From positions 1,612,001-1,676,000 of the forward strand of contig NZ_CP089414.1 in the NCBI RefSeq assembly GCF_022394535.1: a stretch of 64,000 nucleotides of DNA, written 5' to 3'. Each line of letters opens with the position of its first letter. Positions within the stretch are counted from its first letter, which is position 1. A program made the translations under genes and the position numbers. Positions 43,254-51,704 of this stretch are shown one piece after another. The notes under the pieces were generated by a model, which worked only from the letters and a program-made list of their open reading frames with translations, had not been told where the DNA came from and ran no database searches. This DNA comes from Dyella terrae. GTDB taxonomy: Bacteria > Pseudomonadota > Gammaproteobacteria > Xanthomonadales > Rhodanobacteraceae.

Positions 43254-44369
43254 ATGACTTCGGGCGGTTTCCCAAGGCTTTTACGGCGCGAGTGGTTCCT
43301 CGCTGTCAGCGTCGTTACTTCCATCGCGTTCCTACTGTTCGGTCCACGCCTGCTCAGCGGGCTGGACCAGCCGCTATGGCTTGCCATCCTTTTCGCATGG
43401 CTGTTCGCCGTCATCCTCGGCTCCGCGCTGGCCGTGGTGCGCCATGCGGAACACTTGGGCGAACGCCTGGGCGAGCCTTACGGCACATTGGTGCTGACGC
43501 TGTCGATCACCGCCATTGAGGTGATCAGCATCACCGCGATCATGCTGCACGGCGAGAACAACCCCACACTGGCGCGCGACACGCTATTCGCGGTCACCAT
43601 GATCGTGCTCAACGGCATGGTTGGCCTGTCTTTGCTGGCCGGTGGCTGGCGGCATCGCGAGCAGCAATACAACCTGCAGGGTGCCAATGCATACCTTGGG
43701 GTGGTCATTCCGCTGGGCATCCTCGCGTTGGTGATGCCCCGCTTCGCCGCGCACGGACTGACCGTACTCACGTTTCCGCAAGAGGTGTTTCTCGCCGTGA
43801 TCTGCGCCGGCCTGTACCTCGCCTTCCTCGGGCTGCAGACACGACGTCATCGCGCCTATTTCGCTGCAGACAGCGGAGACGAGGAGGAAACGGCGCGTGT
43901 ACTACACGGCGGCGTAGCGCGCAGCCTGTTGCACGCGGCGCTGCTGCTGGCCTACATGGCACCCGTGGTCTATCTGGCCGAGAAGCTGGCCCACCCCGTG
44001 GACTACGTAGTGGAAACACTGCACAAGCCCGCTGCACTCGCGGGGCTGGTGATGGCCGTACTGGTCGCCACGCCCGAGGGTGTCGGCGCCGTGCGAGCGG
44101 CGCGGCGCAACCATATGCAGCGCTCAGTAAACATCTTCCTTGGCTCAGTGCTTTCCACCATCGGGCTGACCATTCCCGCCATCCTGATAATCAGCCATGT
44201 CACAGCGCATCCCATTGAGCTGGGGCTGCAACACACGGATCTGGCGATGTTCGTGCTGACCCTTGGCTTGAGTCTCGTCACGTTCTCCAGCGGCCACACC
44301 AACGTGCTGCAGGGTGGCGTGCACCTGATTCTTTTCTTCGCCTATTTGTTCTACATGTTTCAGGGCTAG
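43254..44369 (+). CDS. calcium/sodium:proton antiporter (ChaA-type)
   Basis: 371 residues from ATG 43254 after GGGGAGGTGCGTGAG; a GTG three codons earlier overlaps the ribosome binding site. About eleven helices with the CaCA-type acidic repeats: LVLTLSITAIEVISITAIML followed by HGENNPTLARDTLFAVTMIV, and AALAGLVMAVLVATPEGVGA with later LSLVTFSSGHTNVLQGGVHL. This matches E. coli ChaA, which extrudes Ca2+, Na+ or K+ in exchange for protons at alkaline pH. It stands alone, followed by a REP-like element. Confidence 0.9.
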   Translation: MTSGGFPRLLRREWFLAVSVVTSIAFLLFGPRLLSGLDQPLWLAILFAWLFAVILGSALAVVRHAEHLGERLGEPYGTLVLTLSITAIEVISITAIMLHGENNPTLARDTLFAVTMIVLNGMVGLSLLAGGWRHREQQYNLQGANAYLGVVIPLGILALVMPRFAAHGLTVLTFPQEVFLAVICAGLYLAFLGLQTRRHRAYFAADSGDEEETARVLHGGVARSLLHAALLLAYMAPVVYLAEKLAHPVDYVVETLHKPAALAGLVMAVLVATPEGVGAVRAARRNHMQRSVNIFLGSVLSTIGLTIPAILIISHVTAHPIELGLQHTDLAMFVLTLGLSLVTFSSGHTNVLQGGVHLILFFAYLFYMFQG

Positions 44370-44410
44370 GCGCCGGCTCGAAATCTCGCGGGCGCGATCA
44401 TTCTCCTCAC

Positions 44411-44538
44411 CGTCATTCCGGCGTAGGCCGGAATCCAGTCACGGACGCCATCGGTTATCGCGTGGAGTTCAAGTATTTGGCGCTACCGCGAAAACCTAGC
44501 TATGTGGCCACTGGATTCCGGCCTACGCCGGAATGACG
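44411..44538. repeat. REP-like inverted repeat element
   Basis: Two perfectly complementary 29-base arms (44411-44439 and 44510-44538), each holding the inner palindrome TTCCGGC-gtag-GCCGGAA, enclose a 70-base spacer without a gene. It is a BIME/REP-doublet-type element between the ChaA gene and the convergent LysR gene. A diverged single arm of the same 29-base layout lies at 50551. Confidence 0.85.
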
Positions 44539-44576
44539 TGCGGCGAAATTGAAGGTCTCGACCGGGCCTGAAGAAA

Positions 44577-45473
44577 TCAGCCTGACGCTGCAACCGTCTT
44601 TCGCATGTGGTCGATAAAGGCACGCACCTTGGCCGGTGGTTGACGCCCTGGATACACCGCGTAAATACCGCAGTCCGGCAGGCTGTATTGCGCCATCAGC
44701 ACAACTAAGCGCCCGTCGCGGATGTCATCCGTCACGAGGTAATCCGGCAGCACGCTGACACCGGTGCCGTGGCGTACCAGCGCATGTGTCGCGGTAACGT
44801 TGTTCGTCTGTGCCACCGGGCGCATGCGCACCGTGCGGCGGGAGCCGTCCGGTGCAGTGAAAGTCCAGCGCAATGGCGTGGCCAGCAGGGCCAGCGCTAC
44901 CCAGTCGTGCGAGGCGAGATCGGTAATCAGGCGCGGCTCGCCACGTCGCGCGAGATAGCCTGGCGAGGCCACCAACAACTGGCGAAAACTGCCCAAGCGT
45001 GCGGAACGTAGATTGGAGTCGCGCAGCCAGCCCATGCGGATGGCCATGTCGAAGCGCTCGGCGATCAAGTCACTCATGTGATCGGTAAGCACTAAATCGG
45101 CTTGTATCTCCGGATGCACGCGCAGGAATTCCGCCAGCGCCGGGGCCACCACTGCCGTACCGTAATCACCGGTCGCCGTGAGCCGCAGCGTGCCACTGGG
45201 TTTCTCCTGGCCTTGCCCCACTTGTGCGATCGCCGCTTCCGCCTCGGCCAGGATACGCACGCAGGCAGCATGGAACGCCGAACCGGCCTCGGTCAGCGCC
45301 ATGCGGCGCGTGCTGCGCGAAAGCAGCGTCACGCCCAGTTCGCTTTCCAGGCGGGCGATGTGCTGGCTCACCATGGCCTTGGTCATGCCCAACACTTCAG
45401 CGGCGGCCGTGAATGAGCCCGCTCGCACCAGCGCCACGAACACGGACAAGCGGTTGAGATTGACGTCAGCCAT
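44577..45473 (-). CDS. LysR-family transcriptional regulator
   Basis: 298 residues: LNRLSVFVALVRAGSFTAAA, LGMTKAMVSQHIARLESELG, TLLSRSTRRMALTEAG, then an effector domain (GTLRLTATGDYGTAVVAPAL, LVLTDHMSDLIAERFDMAIR, GTGVSVLPDYLVTDDIRDGR). Divergent from an NAD(P)-binding oxidoreductase-like gene; the spacer carries an inverted repeat suited to LysR binding. Confidence 0.93.
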   Translation of the reverse strand: MADVNLNRLSVFVALVRAGSFTAAAEVLGMTKAMVSQHIARLESELGVTLLSRSTRRMALTEAGSAFHAACVRILAEAEAAIAQVGQGQEKPSGTLRLTATGDYGTAVVAPALAEFLRVHPEIQADLVLTDHMSDLIAERFDMAIRMGWLRDSNLRSARLGSFRQLLVASPGYLARRGEPRLITDLASHDWVALALLATPLRWTFTAPDGSRRTVRMRPVAQTNNVTATHALVRHGTGVSVLPDYLVTDDIRDGRLVVLMAQYSLPDCGIYAVYPGRQPPAKVRAFIDHMRKTVAASG

Positions 45474-45483
45474 GGGGCCATCC

Positions 45484-45510
45484 TCACTGTTAATCTAAAC
45501 TTTACAGTGA
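45484..45510. promoter_or_regulatory. LysR-type inverted repeat in divergent spacer
   Basis: TCACTGT and ACAGTGA separated by 13 bases, starting 10 bases from the LysR start. The AT-rich centre (TAATCTAAAC) could include the regulator's own -10. Likely an autoregulatory site. Confidence 0.5.
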
Positions 45511-45645
45511 ATTCCCTTTTGGTGCGTTTATCCGCACCTTCCGCAGGCGCATGATGGCTTCCGTTCCCCGGTGCTGGCAGATCTTTCACGCGCTACGCGT
45601 CATCGTCCGCCGCACTCCCCTTATCCCCGCTGGAGAGCAACATCC

Positions 45646-46287
45646 ATGAAGATCGCCCTGTTCGGCGCGACCGGCCATGTCGGCCACGCCATCCTCGATG
45701 AAGCCCTGGCACGTGGTGCCGACGTCACCGCCATCGTTCGCGACCCGTCGCGACTGGCCAACCCCGATCCGCGCGTGAAGGTCGTTACCGGCGACATCGG
45801 CGAGCCGGATTCGTGGCTGGATGCCGTGCGTGGCGCGGACGTTGTCATCGTCAGCATCTCGGCCCGCCGCGACGGTTCGAACGACGCCATCCCGGCCAAG
45901 GCCACTGCGGTGCTGGACAACCTGTCCAAGCTCGGCGTGAAGCGTCTGGTGTGGGTCGGTGGCGCCGGCTCACTGGAAACCGCGCCGGGTGTGCGCGTGG
46001 TGGACGACCCGAATTTCCCCGAAGCCTGGAAGGCCGAGGCGCTGGGACAGGCCAAGGCGCTGGACGTGTTCCGCCAGCACAAGAGCGACGTGGAATGGAC
46101 CTATATCAGCCCGGCCGCCCTGCTTGAAGACGGCCCGCGCACCGGCAAGTACCGCGTCGGCGGCGACCAGTTGCTGGTGGACGCCAACGGCAAGAGTCAC
46201 ATCAGCGTGCCCGACTACGCTGTAGCCCTGTTGGACCGCGTCGAGAAGAACGACGCACGCAAGCAGCGCATCACGGTCGCTTACTGA
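45646..46287 (+). CDS. NAD(P)-binding Rossmann protein (YwnB/NmrA-like)
   Basis: 213 residues from ATG 45646, with GGAGAGCAAC upstream. MKIALFGATGHVGHAILDEA carries the atypical-SDR GxTGxxG motif, then GADVTAIVRDPSRL, VVTGDIGEPDSWLDAVRGAD, VKRLVWVGGAGSLETAPGVR and the late IYVEDYA-like SHISVPDYAVALLDRVE. Such proteins are NADH-flavin-reductase-like or redox-sensing; the classical Tyr-x-x-x-Lys is absent. Probably controlled by the divergent LysR gene. Confidence 0.88.
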   Translation: MKIALFGATGHVGHAILDEALARGADVTAIVRDPSRLANPDPRVKVVTGDIGEPDSWLDAVRGADVVIVSISARRDGSNDAIPAKATAVLDNLSKLGVKRLVWVGGAGSLETAPGVRVVDDPNFPEAWKAEALGQAKALDVFRQHKSDVEWTYISPAALLEDGPRTGKYRVGGDQLLVDANGKSHISVPDYAVALLDRVEKNDARKQRITVAY

Positions 46288-46342
46288 TCAAGCGGTGCGG
46301 ATGGCGACATGCCATCCGCACCATTTCGTTCAATGCGCGCCG

Positions 46343-46963
46343 TCAGTGCGCGTGATCATGGTCGTGGCCATCGGCATCCATGTGGTCATGATCGTGATCC
46401 GCCGGCTCGCCCTGCGGATCGTCATGGTGGTGATGCTCGTGATCACCATGTCCGTCGTCAGCCTCCCTGCCCGCCATCGCTTCGAACGCGGCCTGATCCA
46501 TCGTGGGCAACTGCTTGACGAAAGCCACCATGTCCCAGATGGCCGCATCGTCATGACTGCGCCCCCAGGCCGGCATGGCCGTGAGTTTCACACCGTGCTT
46601 GATGACCCAGAACGCCTCGGCCGGATCGTGCACCCCGTGCTTGGAGAGATTTGGCGGCTGCGGATAGAGCCCCTCGCGCAATTCCGTTTGCGTCATTCCC
46701 GGTGCGAGATGGCACGAGGTGCACATTTCCGCGTAATGCTCCGCACCGCGACGGATGCGCTGCGGATCGTCGAGATCAGGCACCGTGATGCCTCCCGCAT
46801 GACGCTCGATGGAGCGGTCGCGCAAGGTCTCGACGACACGCTCAGTCAACGCCCAGTGCGGTCGATCCGCCGCAATGTCGTAGCTTCCGGACACCACAAA
46901 CGCCGCTGCTGCCGCGGCGGCCAGCACGAGCACAAGCAACACAATAGCTATGGTCTTCTTCAT
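46343..46963 (-). CDS. c-type cytochrome with His/Asp-rich C-terminal tail, in the copper operon
   Basis: 206 residues from ATG 46963, behind GGGGAGTGCC. An N-terminal membrane anchor/signal (TIAIVLLVLVLAAAAAAAFV), one haem site AEMCTSCHLAPGM, and the axial Met in VKLTAMPAWGRSHDD. The last 45 residues are a metal-binding-like tail (DGHGDHEHHHHDDPQGEPAD and DHDHMDADGHDHDHAH). It begins 11 bases after copB on the same strand and so is the last gene of the copper operon. A periplasmic electron carrier that may also buffer Cu ions is inferred; the tail is unusual for this cytochrome group. Confidence 0.88.
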   Translation of the reverse strand: MKKTIAIVLLVLVLAAAAAAAFVVSGSYDIAADRPHWALTERVVETLRDRSIERHAGGITVPDLDDPQRIRRGAEHYAEMCTSCHLAPGMTQTELREGLYPQPPNLSKHGVHDPAEAFWVIKHGVKLTAMPAWGRSHDDAAIWDMVAFVKQLPTMDQAAFEAMAGREADDGHGDHEHHHHDDPQGEPADHDHDHMDADGHDHDHAH

Positions 46964-46974
46964 GGCACTCCCCT

Positions 46975-47961
46975 TCAAAGCCAGATACGCACACCAGCGA
47001 CCCAGGTCGTTTCCCGTGCGTGCACTTCCGGCACACCGGGCATGTCGTTGAAACTGCCGAAGCGACGCGTCCAGTTCACGCCCACGTACGGCGCAAACTT
47101 GCGGCTGAACTCGTAACGCAGGCGCATCCCCGCCTCCACGTTCGACAGGCCGGACGAGATGCCGCGTCGCGGATCGTCCTTGCCGTAGAAGTTCAGCTCC
47201 ACCTGTGGCGTCAGGATCAATCGCTGCGTGAACCGCATGTCGTAGCTGGTTTCCAGCCGCAGCGCGGTGCGCCCTTCCTCACCGACGTAGAACGTCGCCT
47301 GTGTTTCGAACCAGTAAGGCGCAAGACCTTCCACGCCGGCAGCAAGCCACTGGCGGTCAGGCCCTTGTCCGAAGTCGTGCCGCGCACCCAGTTGCCAATC
47401 CCAGAAGCTCGCGAAGGCATGACTCCACAGTGCCTCCACGCGGCCATCCTGCGTGCCGCTGCTGTCGCGCTCGCCTTCGGTCTTCAGCCACAGGCGGTTG
47501 ATCGCATTGCCGTACCAGCCTTCGGCTTCCCAGCTGGTCGCATAGTCACCGGAGGTACTGCGGCTGCGCTCCAGGCGATCGAGCGTGAACATGCCGAGCG
47601 ATGCGTTGTCGTCCATCTGCATCATCGCGTTCATCTGCGCTGGCGTCATGTCATGTGGAACGGATTGCGGTGGCGGCGGTGGCACGTGGTCGTTCGGGGG
47701 CAAGACTTTTGCCTCTGTCCCCGCCATACCGGGCATGCTGCTCATGTCATGGCCAGAGTGATCCATGGCGGCGTGCTGCGCGTCATCCTTCGTGGGTGCG
47801 GCATCATGCTGATCATGCGTAGGCGCCTGCTTGTCAGCGGCCGGCGGCATCACCATGCCGGGCATGTTCTGCATGTTCTGCATATCCATGCTCTGCGCGA
47901 ACGCAGCCACCGGCAACACGCCCAGGCATGCGGAAATCCAAAGCGAAAGCGATCGGCTCAT
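46975..47961 (-). CDS. copB: copper resistance outer-membrane protein CopB
   Basis: 328 residues. Signal peptide MSRSLSLWISACLGVLPVAA, a Met/His-rich copper-binding region (MDMQNMQNMPGMVMPPAADK, MDHSGHDMSSMPGM), then the CopB beta-barrel: GMFTLDRLERSRSTSGD, YGNAINRLWLKTEGERDSSG, ARHDFGQGPDRQWLAAGVEG, TPQVELNFYGKDDPRRGISS and RFAPYVGVNWTRRFG-like KFAPYVGVNWTRRFG. The ATG overlaps the copA stop by four bases, showing translational coupling. Confidence 0.96.
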   Translation of the reverse strand: MSRSLSLWISACLGVLPVAAFAQSMDMQNMQNMPGMVMPPAADKQAPTHDQHDAAPTKDDAQHAAMDHSGHDMSSMPGMAGTEAKVLPPNDHVPPPPPQSVPHDMTPAQMNAMMQMDDNASLGMFTLDRLERSRSTSGDYATSWEAEGWYGNAINRLWLKTEGERDSSGTQDGRVEALWSHAFASFWDWQLGARHDFGQGPDRQWLAAGVEGLAPYWFETQATFYVGEEGRTALRLETSYDMRFTQRLILTPQVELNFYGKDDPRRGISSGLSNVEAGMRLRYEFSRKFAPYVGVNWTRRFGSFNDMPGVPEVHARETTWVAGVRIWL

Positions 47962-49691
47962 GCCACCACCACCTCGCGGAACATGCCCGCCTCCATGTGG
48001 TAAAGCAGATGGCAGTGATAGGCCCAGCGCCCAAGCGCGTCCGCGCTCACGCGATAGGCCACTTGCTGCGCTGGTTGCACCATCACCGTGTGCTTGCGCG
48101 CCTGGAAGTCACCATTGGGCGATTCGAGCTCGCTCCACATGCCATGCAGGTGGATGGGGTGCGTCATCATCGTGTCGTTCACCAACACGATGCGCACGTG
48201 TTCGCCATGGCGTAGGCGCAGCGGTTCAGCGCGCGAATAGCGCTTGCCATCGAACGACCAGAGATAGCGCTCCATATTGCCGGTGAGCCGCAGCGTGAGT
48301 TCGCGGTCCACGTTAGGCGAAATAGGCGCATCGACGGCATGCAGGTCCGCATAGGTAAGTACGCGGCGCCCGTTGTCGCGCAAGCCGACGCCCGGATCGT
48401 CGAGATTGGTGCGTGGCGTAGGCACGCGCATGTCCACTTCAGGCCCCGTCCTCAAGGGTTCGGTCGGCGTGTCGTGATGCGACATCGACATGGCCATGCC
48501 TGGCATCGCCATCATGTCCATGCCGGACATGTCGTGTCCCATCGCGGCGTGATCCATCGTGCCCATCATGTCGCCCATGCTGAGCAAGGGCCGGCGATCC
48601 AGCGTTGGTACGTCCGCCACCATGCCGGCGTGCGGCGCCAGCGTGGCCCGCGCATAGCCGGTGCGATCCATGCTCTGCGCAAAGATGGTCCATGCGCGAT
48701 CCGTCGACGGTTGCACGATCACGTCATACGTCTCGGCCGTGCCGATGCGGAACTCCTCCACGGTCACCGGCTCGATAGCTTGCCCGTCCGCCGCGACCAC
48801 GGTCATTTTGAGGCCGGGAATGCGCACATCGAAGAAGGTCATCGACGAGCCATTGATGAAACGCAGGCGGATCTTTTCACCCGCATTGAACAGGCCCGTC
48901 CAGTTGCCGGCCGGCGTACAACCGTTCACCAGGTGCGTATAGGCCACGGAAGAAACATCCGCCAGATCGGTAGGATCCATGCGCATCTGGTTCCACATGC
49001 GCCGATCGGCGAGAGCCTTGGAAACGCCTTCGTTCCCGGCATCGCGCATGAAATCACCCACCGTGCGCTTGCCATAGTTGTAGTAGCCGCTCTGCTTCTT
49101 CAGATTGGCGTAGATGGTTTCCGGATCGAGATCGGTCCAGTCATTGAGCATCACGACGTAGTCGCGATCCGTCGGATAGCGCTCGCCCTCGCGCGGCCCA
49201 ATCACGATCGGGCCGTACAAGCCGGTCTGTTCCTGGAAACGCGAATGACTGTGGTACCAATAGGTGCCCGACTGGTTCACGGTGAACTGGTAGGTGTATT
49301 CACCACCCGCCGGAATACCATCGAAACTCAAGCCTGGCACGCCATCCATATCCGCCGGCAACACGATGCCGTGCCAATGGATGGAGCTGGCCACGTTGAG
49401 CCGGTTGCGCACACGCAGTGTCACCGTCTCGCCCTGCCGCCAACGCAGCAGCGGCGCCGGCAATTGGCCGTTCACTACGGTGGCCATGCGCTGACGCCCC
49501 GTGAAATCGACCGGCAGCTCACCAATCTCCAGATCGATACGGTTACCGCTCAACTCCGCACGCGGCCCAGCCGCCTGCGCCAGTGCATTACCGCGCCACA
49601 ACCCCAGCCCGGCAGCCACGCCACCCAGCACCAATCCTTGTACGAAACGCCGACGCGGCAGCTGAAAGCCGTGCGGTTCCTGCTTGTTCAT
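47958..49691 (-). CDS. copA: periplasmic multicopper oxidase CopA
   Basis: 577 residues with a Tat signal (LPRRRFVQGLVLGGVAAGLG). All copper ligand motifs are present: SIHWHGIVLP, GTYWYHSHSRFQEQTG, HPIHLHGMWSE and WAYHCHLLYHMEAGMFREVV. A Met-rich insert (MGDMMGTMDHAAMGHDMSGM and on) is typical of CopA/PcoA. It oxidises Cu(I) to the less toxic Cu(II) in the periplasm. Order copL-copA-copB-cytochrome c on the minus strand. Confidence 0.97.
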   Translation of the reverse strand: MNKQEPHGFQLPRRRFVQGLVLGGVAAGLGLWRGNALAQAAGPRAELSGNRIDLEIGELPVDFTGRQRMATVVNGQLPAPLLRWRQGETVTLRVRNRLNVASSIHWHGIVLPADMDGVPGLSFDGIPAGGEYTYQFTVNQSGTYWYHSHSRFQEQTGLYGPIVIGPREGERYPTDRDYVVMLNDWTDLDPETIYANLKKQSGYYNYGKRTVGDFMRDAGNEGVSKALADRRMWNQMRMDPTDLADVSSVAYTHLVNGCTPAGNWTGLFNAGEKIRLRFINGSSMTFFDVRIPGLKMTVVAADGQAIEPVTVEEFRIGTAETYDVIVQPSTDRAWTIFAQSMDRTGYARATLAPHAGMVADVPTLDRRPLLSMGDMMGTMDHAAMGHDMSGMDMMAMPGMAMSMSHHDTPTEPLRTGPEVDMRVPTPRTNLDDPGVGLRDNGRRVLTYADLHAVDAPISPNVDRELTLRLTGNMERYLWSFDGKRYSRAEPLRLRHGEHVRIVLVNDTMMTHPIHLHGMWSELESPNGDFQARKHTVMVQPAQQVAYRVSADALGRWAYHCHLLYHMEAGMFREVVVA

Positions 49692-49774
49692 TGCCTTGAC
49701 TCCGCTATGCGCGCCCGCGACGCAGACGCATCTAGTCGGCCGACAAACGTCGGCCCGTTGCTATCAACGGAGAA

Positions 49775-50131
49775 TCAGGCGACCGGAGGCCGCAAAGGCG
49801 GTTCGTAGGCAGGCTGCGGGGTACGTTCCCGGCGCGCTTGAACATGAGCGCCATCCGCCTGCACGTGCAACACATGCGGCACTATCGATGCGGGCACGCT
49901 AGCCGGCGCATGCGCGCAGCAGCTATCCGCACTGAGCGTCGACGCATGGGTTGCCCCATGGTCCGGTGCGGCGTGCTGCATGGCCATCATGCCCATCGCG
50001 TCTGCCGCAGGGCAGCAGTCGTCATGACGCGGCATGGACCACGCCACGCTGGACAGCGTAAGCCACGCGCACAGAGCCAGCACCATCAAGGTGCGGCAAC
50101 GGCGCAGGTGGCGGAACAGGTGGCGGGTCAT
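49775..50131 (-). CDS. copL: CopL-like Cys/His/Met-rich periplasmic protein
   Basis: 118 residues from ATG 50131. N-terminal export signal (LMVLALCAWLTLSSVAWSMP), then metal-binding clusters HDDCCPAADAMGMMAMQHAA, DHGATHASTLSADSCCAHAP. It lies 83 bases upstream of copA, the place and composition of copL in Xanthomonas, where it is needed for copper-induced expression of copAB. A frame extension to 50185 exists without a ribosome binding site. The symbol is given by position and composition; similarity was not searched. Confidence 0.75.
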   Translation of the reverse strand: MTRHLFRHLRRCRTLMVLALCAWLTLSSVAWSMPRHDDCCPAADAMGMMAMQHAAPDHGATHASTLSADSCCAHAPASVPASIVPHVLHVQADGAHVQARRERTPQPAYEPPLRPPVA

Positions 50132-50550
50132 GAGGTCGAGGATAGTCGTGTGGTGGCGGGGGCTCAACTCTGGAGGTGGCTCCACGCGGTATGAGAGAGG
50201 TTGTCCTGCGAGTGCGATGTGCAGCTCCGCTGCACGAGCCGTCGGCTCGGCGCTTTTGATCGTCGGCCCCCCCCCCCCCTGTGCGGCGGTGAGGGGTGGA
50301 CGATCAGGCCCGCAGGGGGGATCGGCAAGGATGCCGATCCCTTTTCGTCGGGGCAGGAGCCCTGTCGAAAAGCCCGGCCGCCCCTCACGAACTGGCCGGC
50401 TTCACCGGCCAGCGCCAAGTGGGGGTGCCCTTCTCTTCGGTTACCGTTCTCTTGGGCAAGCAAGAGAAAGTGACTCGGCCTCCGGCAGGAGGTCGAAAGC
50501 CCGCCGCAGGCGAGCCAGATCGCCGTAGCGCGACAACCGAGCGAAAAGTC

Positions 50551-50579
50551 ACTGGACCCCTGCCTACGCAGGGGTGACG
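50551..50579. repeat. single REP-like arm
   Basis: Same 29-base layout as the right arm at 44510: ACTGGA, then an inner palindrome CCCCTGC-ctac-GCAGGGG in place of TTCCGGC/GCCGGAA, then TGACG. The changes in the two stem halves compensate each other, so structure is kept while sequence differs. Confidence 0.6.
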
Positions 50580-50616
50580 ACACAAACGGTGAGGCTAGGT
50601 TGCCCCCTCACCCCAA

Positions 50617-50639
50617 CCCTCTCCCCAAAGGGGAGAGGG
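50617..50639. repeat. CCCTCTCCCC hairpin repeat
   Basis: CCCTCTCCCC-aaa-GGGGAGAGGG is a perfect 10-base-pair hairpin about 100 bases before rlmJ. A near copy (CCCTCTCCC with GGGAGAGGG) follows mfd at 58367-58395. Probably a dispersed intergenic repeat. Confidence 0.6.
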
Positions 50640-50739
50640 AGAAAAGCACGCGCCCCGCAGCGCCCTTCCCAAGAAAAGAAAAACAGAAGCAAGGGACCCC
50701 CCTCCCCTATAATGTCCCACCTCCCGGCGCCCCCATCCC

Positions 50740-51621
50740 ATGAACTATCGTCACGCCTACCACGCCGGCAACTTCGCCGATGTCCTCAAGCACACCGTGC
50801 TGCTCGCGCTAATCGAGGCATTGCAGGCGAAGCCCACCCCGTTCGCCTTCGTCGACACGCACGCCGGCAGCGGTTGCTATGCGCTCGACAGCGTCGAGGC
50901 CGGTAAGACGGGCGAATACAAGGATGGCATTACGCGCCTGCTGTTCCCCGATATGCATGGCAGCCATGGCAAGACGGAGCCCCTGCCTCCGCTGCTGCGG
51001 CGCTGGCTCGACGCCATCCTGCGCGTGCCGGGTAACGAGAGTGGCCTGAAGCTTTACCCCGGTTCACCGCTGCAGGTGGCAAATGCCATGCGCGCCAACG
51101 ACAGCGCGCAGCTGTGCGAATTGCATCCGGAAGAAGCCACGCGCCTGCGCGATCTGTTTCATCACGATCATCGCGTGCACGTGCACCAGCGCAACGGCTA
51201 CGAGGCACTGAAGGCGCTGCTGCCGCCGAAGGAGAAGCGCGGTCTCGTGCTGATCGATCCGCCCTATGAAGCACAGGAAGCCGAGTACCGCGTGATCGAG
51301 CGGGCACTGAAAGGCGCTCTGCAGCGCTGGCCCACCGGTGTCTACGCCGTGTGGTATCCGATCAAGTTGCGCAGCCAGGTGCAACCGTTTCATCGCTGGC
51401 TGCAGCATTGCGGCGTGCGCCGGGTGCTGCGGGCTGAGTTGCTGGTGCATCCGGATGACTCGCCGCTGCGCCTCAATGGTTCGGGCATGGTGATTCTCAA
51501 TGCGCCGTGGAAGCTGGACGAGGTACTGCGTGATGCCCTGCGCGCGATGGCACCGCTGCTGTCGCAGGAACATCCCGCGAAGTGGCGACTCGACTGGCTA
51601 TTGGAAGATAGCGCCGGCTGA
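50740..51621 (+). CDS. rlmJ: 23S rRNA (adenine(2030)-N6)-methyltransferase
   Basis: 293 residues. MNYRHAYHAGNFADVLKHTV is the invariant opening of RlmJ, followed by FAFVDTHAGSGCYALDS, KLYPGSPLQVANAMRANDSA, CELHPEEATRLRDLF, VHVHQRNGYEALKALLPP and the catalytic RGLVLIDPPYEAQEAEY (DPPY). It uses S-adenosylmethionine to methylate A2030 of 23S rRNA. Single gene. Confidence 0.96.
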   Translation: MNYRHAYHAGNFADVLKHTVLLALIEALQAKPTPFAFVDTHAGSGCYALDSVEAGKTGEYKDGITRLLFPDMHGSHGKTEPLPPLLRRWLDAILRVPGNESGLKLYPGSPLQVANAMRANDSAQLCELHPEEATRLRDLFHHDHRVHVHQRNGYEALKALLPPKEKRGLVLIDPPYEAQEAEYRVIERALKGALQRWPTGVYAVWYPIKLRSQVQPFHRWLQHCGVRRVLRAELLVHPDDSPLRLNGSGMVILNAPWKLDEVLRDALRAMAPLLSQEHPAKWRLDWLLEDSAG

Positions 51622-51704
51622 ACGTGCGAACGAGCTTCCACACGCTGTATACCTTCCGTGCGGTGAGCCCGTTAAGCTCAAATCAGTCCACGGGGAAAGC
51701 GGCC

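Larger units (their letters stand above)
50132..50739. other. repeat-rich intergenic region
   Basis: About 600 bases between copL and rlmJ. It contains a run of 13 C (50267-50279) inside an inverted GATCGTC...GACGATC, hairpins such as GAGCCGTCGGCTC, a REP-like arm (50551-50579) and a CCCTCTCCCC/GGGGAGAGGG hairpin. Open frames here give Arg/Pro/Ser-rich strings of the kind produced by dispersed non-coding repeats. The promoter of the copper operon must lie at its left end, but no CopR box was recognised. Confidence 0.6.

Noticed and set aside
48339..49808. 489-codon frame antisense to copA
   Set aside because: The protein is His/Arg-rich without any domain; copA on the other strand has every copper motif.
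50164..50583. 139-codon frame in the repeat region
   Set aside because: The sequence is low-complexity repeat DNA with a 13-C tract; composition and lack of a start signal argue against coding.
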